From NCBI GenBank assembly GCA_903813345.2, contig CAIIXF020000001.1, positions 5,957,098 through 6,017,097 on the forward strand: a stretch of 60,000 nucleotides of DNA, in the 5' to 3' direction. The stretch's first letter is position 1. Each line of letters starts with the position of its first letter. The DNA comes from Owenia fusiformis. Lineage: Eukaryota > Annelida > Polychaeta > Sabellida > Oweniidae. Positions 52,062-60,000 of this stretch are shown here, piece by piece. The translations under genes were made by a program, and so were the position numbers. The notes beneath the pieces are model-generated. The model had not been told where the DNA came from and ran no database searches. It worked only from the letters and a program-made list of their open reading frames with translations.

Positions 52062-53711
52062 TATCGCACTTTGAAAAAGTGCTATATTGTCGTCGTCTTG
52101 TGCTGTTGGGCGGGCGTGCGGGCGGGCGGGACATAAACCAAATCTTGTCATCAAATTTCCAGGATAACTGCTTACCTGTTCAACTTGAAATTTTAACAGA
52201 TGCAAGAGCAGACTAGTACCAAGATCTGATTAGGTTAAGGGCATGCTGGGTAAACTACGTGGCGGCCATTTTGAATTTTTCAACAAATCTTGTCATCAAA
52301 ATTCCAGGAAAACCACTTATCCGTTCAACTTGAAATTTTTACAGATGCAAGAGCAGACTATTGCCAAGATCTGATTAGGTTTTGGGTATGCTGGCTGAAT
52401 TACATGGTGGCCATTTTGAATTTTTCAATTTGGCCGCCATTTTGAATTTTTCAACTTGCTCCAAATTGACCAAATTTTTTTTTAAAAACATCTACAAGTT
52501 CTCAGAAGTTCAAATCTGACCTTAGATTTCAGATTTCACCTTTCGTTCACCTTCAGTGACCTTGAAAAGGTCAAAAAGTTGATTTTCTAAATTGATATTT
52601 TGGATTTAAATTGAGGTCAGCTTAATTACAAAACACCTATTTTTCAATTTGGCGGCCATTTTGAATTTTTCAACTTGCTCCAAATTGACCCAATTTTTTT
52701 TTAAAAACATCTACAAGTTCTCAGAAGTTCAAATCTGACCTTAGATTTCAGATTTGACCTTTCGTTCACCTTCAGTGACCTTGAAAAGGTCAAAAAAGTT
52801 GATTTTCTAAATTGATATTTTGGATTTAAATTTAGGTCAGCTTAATTACAAAACACCTACTGAGGTCTGAAAAAGTTAAATTTTCAAGGTCGAAGGTCAA
52901 GGTCGTTAAACTAGGTCACAAATGATGTTATCCAAGTTTCTCAAAGTTTGAGACTACAAATCAATTCTTGTCATCAAAATTCCATTGAAACCGCTAACCT
53001 GTTCAACTTGAGATTTTTACACATGCAATAGCAGACTAGTGCCAAGATCTGATTAGGTTTAGGGCATGCTGGGTAAACTACGTGGCGGCCATTTTGAATT
53101 TTTCAACAAATCTTGTCATCAAAATTCCAGGAAAACCACTTATCCGTTCAACTTAAAATTTTTACATATGCAAGAGCAGACTATTGCTAAGATCTGATTA
53201 GGTTTTGGGTATGCTGGCTGAATTACATGGTGGCCATTTTGAATTTTTCAATTTGGCCGCCATTTTGAATTTTTCAACTTGCTCCAAATTGACCAAATTT
53301 TTTTTTAAAAACATATACAAGTTCTCAGAAGTTCAAATCTGACCTTAGATTTCAGATTTCACCTTTCGTTCACCTTCAGTGACCTTGAAAAGGTCAAAAA
53401 GTTGATTTTCTAAATTGATATTTTGGATTTAAATTTAGGTCAGCTTAATTACAAAACACCTACTGAGGTCTGAAAAAGTTAAATTTTCAAGGTCAAAGGT
53501 CATCAAATTAGGTCACAAACAATGTTATCTAAATTTTCCCAAAGTTCAAGACTACAAATAAATTCTTGTCATCAAAATTGCAGGAAAACCGCTAACCTTG
53601 TCAACTTGAAATGTTTACAGATGCAAGAGCACACTAGTGCCAAGGTCTGATTAGGTTTTGGCCATGCTGGGTAAATTGCATGGTGGCCAGTTTGCTCTTC
53701 AAAGTGCGATA
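52062..53711. mobile_element. 1.65-kb repeat with TATCGCACTTTGAA inverted ends
   Basis: TATCGCACTTTGAA (52062-52075) and TTCAAAGTGCGATA (53698-53711) are perfect inverses. The interior consists of about two units of 825 bp in tandem: the phrase CTTGTCATCAAAATTCCAGG recurs near 52288 and 53109, with variants near 52143, 52969 and 53565. Units contain AATTTGGC(C/G)GCCATTTTG and TGACCTTGAAAAGGTCA. A GC-rich GGGCGGGCGTGCGGGCGGG lies near 52110. No ORF. Confidence 0.75.
52557..53396. promoter_or_regulatory. Three everted AGGTCA pairs in the repeat
   Basis: TGACCTTGAAAAGGTCA is present at 52557-52573, 52776-52792 and 53380-53396: two AGGTCA half-sites in everted orientation with five bases between. 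AGGTCA is the nuclear receptor half-site. Binding is inference. Confidence 0.35.
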
Positions 53712-53747
53712 TTTATCACTGTGTGTCTTGTTTATATAACGTATACT

Positions 53748-54290
53748 ATGAGGTTATATAATGGTTCTCTCTGTATATCGTGTTTATACTCAAGTGAATA
53801 TATTATATTCTCACGAGAGTATAAAATGCACGATATACAGAATGAACCATTATATAATTTTATTATGCCACTCTAAGTTCAATTACAGTTGATTCGAACA
53901 CAATCATAACAATTAAAAACCATAAAAATACCCCATAGCCAACTCAATAATGCCGATGTTGATCTCGAACCATTTATGACGTGGCTTGATTCTAGCAAAT
54001 CATGCCGGAACCATTTATGACGTCACTTGATTCTAGGAAATCATGAAAATTTTGAAGTGTCGGAACTCCTCATTCGCTCCGTTCATTCGAAGGACACAAC
54101 AGTCTGTGTAACAAAACATACACCTTGTTCTTCAGTCTATATTCATTAGTTCCCAGAATGCACTTCTACAGTGGTATACGCTGGAGTGTATACGGAGGAG
54201 TTGTATACGATGACGATATACCACTCTCCACTGTATATCGTTGTTATAGACTCATGTTATACAACTGTAATTGGACTTAGAGTGGTATAA
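53748..54290 (-). mobile_element. AT-rich non-autonomous element, copy 2 (reverse orientation)
   Basis: Begins ATGAGGTTATATAATGGTTC and ends TTGGACTTAGAGTGGTATAA, the reverse complement order of the copy at 35811-36280. It has an additional block around 53990-54150 with CTCCTCATTCGCTCCGTTCA. Confidence 0.65.
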
Positions 54291-54299
54291 TGCATTTTA

Positions 54300-55770
54300 C
54301 AAAACCAGCAATGACATTGATTTTGTAACGATAGCAAACATTTACATTTGCACGTTAGACGTTGGTGACTTCCTTACTTTTCAAAAATATTTTCACCAAA
54401 GAATCGTATTTAAAAAGAATCAAAATAAAAGGTATCGACTGACATACATCAACTAGGCTCAAGATAAATTCACAGAAATTGCAAATAGAAGTTAGACAGT
54501 ACCCACAACCAAAACTTAAACCCACAAATGAACAGTAGTGTTGTGAATGTGTGATAATAGAGGATAATTGATAAGTATGTCATTTATATGGCATAATTAA
54601 TGTGTCAGTAAAAGATATATGAGAATTTGAACAGTCTCCAACTTTTCTGAGAAAGTGGTGGTGTTTGGCATTTGGCTTCTGTGAGGTGGTTTCATTTTGC
54701 ATGTTAAAGGACAACAGAAATAGTAATTTAATCTTTTAATAATGGATGTATTATATTTGGATATCTCATCTTATCAATAATATGGCAACTTTTTCATTTT
54801 ACTAAACACGGTAATGCTAGAAAGCAATATTTAGGAAATGGTCTGTGACATATTTTGGCCCCCACATGTTCTTTCAGTGTGGCCACTTGGCCCATTTTGG
54901 TCCTTTGAATCATGACGCCATAATTCCAAGATGTTTTGTTATTTGTTTCCATAACAATTGAGAGATTTTGCACTGAGTTCCCTAACTTCATTATCAGGAA
55001 TTGGTGGCAGCTAAGAGTATAGATTGACAGGAATATCTAGAAGCTTTGGCAAAATATCTTGTAAAATTCAAAAATTGCTACCACCTTGACAAACTAAAAA
55101 GTTATGTTTTCAGCTCTTTTTGGTCATCCAAAAGTATTCATTCAACTGCAGTCTAGCTTCGCTTATAACTACCTTATTTTACAAATAAACAATAATGTTT
55201 ACAATTTTCGACAAAATATGTCACAAAGATTCAAAATGGCCATCATTTTTATTGTCATTTTAGATATTACTTTATATGTTATAAAATCAAAATATATTGC
55301 ATTGATTTGGTTGATTATACAGGTACATTGTGGCAAAGTGTTACGTTAACAATAATACCTAGAATGCACTTTCACGATGTGAGCCCAGTACCCATGGTAT
55401 TATTTATTCTAGTTTGGCTATAGATCCAAAAGTATTACATTGATTTGCTAGAAATTTTCACTATTAAATGCTTGTTGTCAGAATATCATTTTTTACGATA
55501 TGTTCTTAGAAATGTTACAATCAACTCAGTTTAATGTTAAGTCATTTAAATATTCTAAGTTCTTGTATTTAACATTAAATATGCATGCATGACAATTTTT
55601 AAGAAGGGGTTAATAAGTCTGTCAATAGATTGAAAACATAATCTTCATCTGAATTGTACTCCAGGCATATATTTCTAACATATATTTGACAACTGTGTAT
55701 TATTCCTATTTCCCAAATTCAGTGGTATTATGTAGGAGAATCACTTCACCTTCACAATTTACCATATGGG
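54300..55770. other. No gene recognised
   Basis: AT-rich sequence between a repeat and the KCNE-like gene; probably includes the 3' UTR of that gene near its right end. No clear poly(A) signal (AATAAA) was identified on the minus strand next to the stop. Confidence 0.35.
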
Positions 55771-55779
55771 TTATAATTG

Positions 55780-56157
55780 TCACACTAAGGTCTCTTTGCC
55801 TTCTAAATGTTCCTCATTTGTTGGCAGACTGAGATTGATCAGAGCAACTGACTCACGGCGGTTTCTGATAATAAAACTATCTCTCTTTACAAACTCCTCG
55901 TAATAATATGAGTAACGTGCTTCATTCCGCTGACTACTAACATAGCGTACCATTAGTACTACTATTGCCAGGGCATAGAAAGCCAGAACAGCAAGGATAT
56001 ACATGAATGCCTCAAATGGCTGGTAGTCTTCCATTGGGTTGGTCATGTTCTTATGCATACTTGTGTTCAGTGCCTCTTCGGAAAGGATCAATGCCGTTGC
56101 ATATGTTTGATTATGTTGTATAAAACGTAGAGTAATTTCCATGCCTTCATTCAACAT
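55780..56157 (-). CDS. KCNE-like single-pass membrane protein, 125 aa
   Basis: KCNE proteins are small one-pass accessory subunits of voltage-gated K+ channels. This intronless frame has their layout: 125 residues (KCNE1 has 129), an extracellular N-terminus with three N-glycosylation sequons (N16QT, N31TS, N37MT), one membrane segment at about 50-72 (FMYILAVLAFYALAIVVLMV), then RYVSSQRNEARYSYYYEEFV, comparable with the YxxSKxxExxxxPxxxY(I/L) stretch after the KCNE membrane segment. The FMYILAVLAFYA start is close to FYILVVMSFYG in KCNE4. The tail ends E-T-L-V, a class I PDZ ligand. The start ATG has ACCACC in front. A possible leader acceptor (AAACCCAG) lies 26 bases upstream; intronless coding with a spliced leader is typical for KCNE genes. 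It lies inside the presumed USP5 intron 12, opposite strand. Family call moderate: the match is short. Confidence 0.6.
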   Translation of the reverse strand: MLNEGMEITLRFIQHNQTYATALILSEEALNTSMHKNMTNPMEDYQPFEAFMYILAVLAFYALAIVVLMVRYVSSQRNEARYSYYYEEFVKRDSFIIRNRRESVALINLSLPTNEEHLEGKETLV

Positions 56158-56159
56158 GG

Positions 56160-57460
56160 TGGTTATTCTAACACCTGATGTCCTGGGTTTTTATGTATCT
56201 CAATATAGTGAATTGAATCAATTAATTCCTGTATTTCCGTTGTTCCATTATAAAGTTGATGACACTTTGACATACCCCAATTTATGTTTAGAACAGATAG
56301 CATTTACTTGTCGCTTACCCAACTCTCCACTGGATATCATAGCCTTTCCAATGCAGACTCATTCTATCACTTTGCTCCAATGCTCAAAAATCAAGTCACT
56401 AATAAATCCTTTTAGTGAAGATTGCCATATTTATGGTTTACTTTTTCAAGTCTCAATGTTCTATATACTGTTTTCCTTAACTGAGTGTTATGAAAGTGTC
56501 CATATATCATTGATTGTGCTGATCACTGCGTGCAGGTTCAGGAACTAAACTAATGATGTTGATATATGGCACAGTCGCATCTCTCTCTGCAGATATCTTA
56601 TGTCTTAGGATTGTCATTAAAGTAAAGGTTTATTACATCCTTTAAAACATTTATCACTGTAACCCGGTTGATTTAATGAGCAACTTTATCTTTGTTCTCT
56701 AAGATGATGTTATGAGCCTCCATACTTTGAGAACATATTTGTATTATTACACGCACATAAAAACCATAAACTATAAACTATCATTACATCTCATTGGATT
56801 CTAGATATTCAATCAATTTCCTATTAAAGCCAATACATCCTTTTCTGTCTTCTAATTAATGCAAATCTTTCCTCTGATACTGTCTCTCATCAGCTAATGT
56901 CAAGTGAAACGGAATTCAATATACAAGCTTTAAGAGCATCATTATCTCAAAATTACTTAATTCACAAGAATTATCTAGAGAGAGAGAGAGAGTAAAAGCT
57001 GTTTAACACATAATGTTGTATGAAGTATGTGTTATTTATTGCCTATCTATGACACTTACTGTGATAATGTGAGGAGTATTCCCGAATCGGGATATCAAAT
57101 CTGATTTATATCCAAGACTGAATTGCCATGTATACATATAGTAGTGTATTAATACAGATTTGTTGCCTACAATGCTCTCTGACATTTACTTTCATGTTGT
57201 TTAGTCTCCCATTCGATATATATATAGATATATCCGATGAATTGTATGTCTGTAATAAGAATGGGTACATCCTTTGTTTTTACAAATATTCATTTCCATG
57301 AGAGAATCTTAAAGACATTCATCATATGCAAATATCATTATCTCTAAGGTCATGATGTTGTTACTTATACTTCTTAGAGTCTAGATCAACAATAACAACA
57401 GCCAGCAATCCTCTTTATCCTTCACAGCTCTACATGTACATTGGAAGTATAAAGTAATAT
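56160..57460. other. No gene recognised
   Basis: AT-rich; an AG dinucleotide run at about 56980-56993. Probable upstream region of the KCNE-like gene on its right-hand side (minus strand). Confidence 0.35.
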
Positions 57461-57462
57461 GA

Positions 57463-57873
57463 GCATGCTCACTGGTACTCACCTAGTTTCACTGACGACA
57501 CGTCAGCGTAACAAGATGGAAGAACTTCTGGGCTTCGTTTTCGGTAAGATATTTTTATTTATCGATTCCACACCACTTACGAGTCAAGTTATGGATAATA
57601 ATTTGGCTCAAAGTTAAGGAAGATAGTGTAGTTTGAGAATATGCAGGTGTTTCTATGTTTGGTATATTGACAAAGATGCAATTCAAATATTTAGTCCTTC
57701 GCTTTTGTTACGTTGACGATCTCCATGAACATTGTCACATTGGCAATATTATTGTCCACAACTTGACTTATAAGTGGTGTAGAATCGATAAATAAAAATA
57801 TCTTACCGAAAACGAAGCCTGGAAGTTCTTCCATCTTGTTACGCTGACGTATAGGTGAGTACCAGTGATGCTA
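57463..57873. repeat. Foldback with start-codon-and-donor arms, 411 bp
   Basis: Arms of about 140 bases, inverted, with a 110-base centre. Each arm holds CGTCAGCGTAACAAGATGGA, nine codons reading MEELLGFVF or MEELPGFVF, then a consensus donor (G|GTAAGA): plus strand 57516-57543 and minus strand 57834-57807. The arms differ at few places, one of them changing Leu to Pro. Confidence 0.7.
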
Positions 57874-57879
57874 CCTATA

Positions 57880-58915
57880 CTCCAGCACTGCCATTCTATA
57901 TACAGTATTTGTATAATTCCCCAGGTAAAAATCATCATCTGTATCATCTAAATCATCCTGTATTTGTTAAAATTTCATCCTTAAAACTGTAAACAAAAAA
58001 TATTAAGTTCAGTTATTTTGACCGATGTAGTTTTTTTCTAAGAGATAATGGTGATGCATTTCTGTATTGGAGACTAGATATGAGATACAAGATCAATGTT
58101 GTTATTAAATTACATGGAAGTTATAAAAGTATATATTTTATTTAATAGACCTATCCAGGGGGTGAGAGTCAACCTTTAAATTCATTCTGATCTGATTCAT
58201 TGCCATAATATCATGATGTGATTTCATCCTTAACACAACCAGCAATGCATTTCAGGGCTTGCATTAACGGCGTCCCGTACATGTTAAGGACTCAAAAATA
58301 ATTTGGAAATATTTCCGTTTTTTGGACGCAAAATTTTTTTTAGGTCACATACTACAATGTGTTTACAACGATACCTAACAAAAACAAATAATTATGATCT
58401 CTCACCTTTATTTGAATCGTAAATAAGGCTCAACATGTTGAATAATTACAAATAATCATGATTCTCTCGAATTTTTTCGACCTTGTTTATTTTTAGATTT
58501 GAAACCATGACACGCAACAGTTTTTCCTATTCAGAAACAAATATTAGGTTTTTCATGAAATGAAATGTATTCATTGTCGAATGAACGAACATGCATTTAT
58601 TCAGTCCGTACTTAACGTTTACTTCCATTTTAAATTCGCGGCAAGAAATCAAAAACTGAAAAATAAGGGACACACTTTTTTTTCAAAGGACACACTTTTT
58701 AAAAAAAATTGCGTCCTTGGGACTCACAAATTTTCTAACCTAATGCAAGCGCTGCATTTTGTGGTCAATAGTTTGATAGTCAATTGGCCACACTTTCAAC
58801 AAATGTTATCAAGTATTTCAAATAAGGTACAATGTACAAATAAGGCAAATTTCCTGAATTAAGGTAGTTATTTACATGGCTCCATACTATAATTAGGAGC
58901 AATGATTTGATGAGT
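57880..58915. other. No gene recognised
   Basis: AT-rich; no exon or element border could be supported. Confidence 0.35.
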
Positions 58916-58919
58916 GTTC

Positions 58920-59988
58920 AGCTTCAAGGTGGAGATAGGTAACACATTGCAGCCAGGTGAAGCTGTTCAAAACGATGCTGCAATGCAGACCAAAATGGAG
59001 GCAACTCCGACTATCGAGCTACTTCGTCTTTCATTTCCTCAAAATATAGGTATGATTTTGAAAACTCATGCTTCACATTCGGTGAACCACTGGACAATCC
59101 CTCAAGCTATGTTAATCCATAGAAACTTCTGATCAGGCATTTACCAGTGCAGTATGAAGAAATAGTCAACAGAAATGATGATTTCCTGATCCTATTTTGT
59201 AGAACTGTCTTCTAATACCAATTTAGGTGGTATTTTGCCACTCATGAGCAAATCTGCTAACAAAATTGAACTCGCCGGAAACATGGCACAGTCTTTTTCT
59301 GCAATATGGCAATGAGTCAACAGCATAGATTACGTTGTCTGGCAACATGGCCCAGGTACCTACTTTCTCTGAATTGTAAAGTACAACAGGGCAGGTCAAC
59401 AACCCCATATCCTGAAAAATATCAGATATAATATGCTTTGATTATGTAATTATCGTACAAGATAGAACATCGGCGTCATTGCTGTCACCTCATTTCCATT
59501 TTTTGTCAATTACGTATGATGTCTGAACCCTTGTTGCCATATTGTGCTCACTGTGTTTCCAAAATATGCTTGGTATGCGACCCAGAATAGGTTAACAGGA
59601 GGCAAACAGTGATCACATTTTTGAAGATATATAGATTGCCATGGTGTTTATATGATTTTATAGACATGTGCTCAGCAACAAGTCAGAAACACAGAATTGA
59701 AGCTAGAAAGATGCCCTGATTGTCAAACTTCTGAATATGAATGACTTTGTGTTCCCAGATTATATTTCCCCGATTGACTAACTTTCAAGAAGCTTCACAC
59801 AGACATACTTTGTAACGTTCTTCACTGAATGGTGTATGCTATAATAACTATAGGATACTCAAACTGTTGTAAGTACCTTATAAATAAACTTACCACCAAT
59901 TCAAAGGTTTCTTAAGCAGCCATTTTGTGTCTTTACCGCGTTGCAGCCTTGTTTGGACAGACACACGTTACCTATCTCCACCTTGAGC
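58920..59988. mobile_element. TIR-like element, about 1.07 kb
   Basis: AGCTTCAAGGTGGAGATAGG and TAAC at the left are repeated inverted near the window end (GTTACCTATCTCCACCTTGA, GCT). The interior carries AACATGGC-type phrases and a short open frame (VEIGNTLQPGEAVQNDAAMQ) without known domain. The superfamily is not identifiable. Confidence 0.5.
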
Positions 59989-60000
59989 TTTAGGACATTT

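Noticed and set aside
58914-59132. 72-codon ORF starting in the TIR of the 58.9-kb element
   Set aside because: Examined as a possible USP5 downstream exon or transposase piece; no match to either.
1-60000. tRNA, rRNA or snRNA genes
   Set aside because: No cloverleaf with A/B boxes, rRNA core or snRNA motif was noticed by eye; a covariance-model scan (tRNAscan-SE, Infernal) would decide.

Overview
The window is AT-rich, intron-rich animal DNA packed with DNA transposons, foldback elements and non-LTR retrotransposons. Genes have consensus GT-AG introns and there is no operon-like packing. The gene content (a USP5 orthologue head to head with a CDCA3-like gene, a KCNE-like one-pass membrane protein, KDZ-type transposase exons, 2A-bearing CR1/L2-type LINEs) suggests a marine invertebrate, possibly a non-vertebrate deuterostome or lophotrochozoan. 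The species cannot be fixed from the sequence.

Layout. 1-8,300: a minus-strand, multi-exon gene related to KDZ transposases, broken up by short inverted-repeat elements. 8,700-10,720: a small hypothetical ORF, an inverted pair of coding-like segments, half of a foldback element and a decayed LINE 3' end. 12,980-15,420: an orphan plus-strand gene for a basic, coiled-coil and Ser/Arg-rich protein of 377 residues, with a 536-bp foldback inside its probable 3' UTR. 16,980-18,230: a minisatellite and a TIR element. 18,352-22,790: the CDCA3-like gene (minus), whose 5' UTR intron carries two tandem foldbacks. About 22,790-23,055: the shared promoter. 23,056-48,377: USP5 (plus), of which the first 12 coding exons (about 495 codons) can be read; the rest of the gene was not found before the window ends. 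USP5 introns hold a piggyBac-like MITE nested in another TIR element (intron 6) and a complete L1-type LINE insertion nested inside a CR1/L2-type LINE (intron 11). 48,400-60,000: a 42-bp minisatellite, a 1.65-kb repeat with TIRs, several foldbacks, and a minus-strand intronless KCNE-like coding region at 55,780-56,157.

Two host genes are recognised with confidence. CDCA3 carries four DPRSP...RTP blocks and a C-terminal KEN box, marking it as a likely CDK-phosphorylated, APC/C-degraded mitotic factor. USP5 disassembles unanchored polyubiquitin. Their divergent arrangement, also known in vertebrates, suggests a conserved cell-cycle-linked promoter. Most remaining sequence is mobile-element derived; stretches where nothing was recognised are listed as such.
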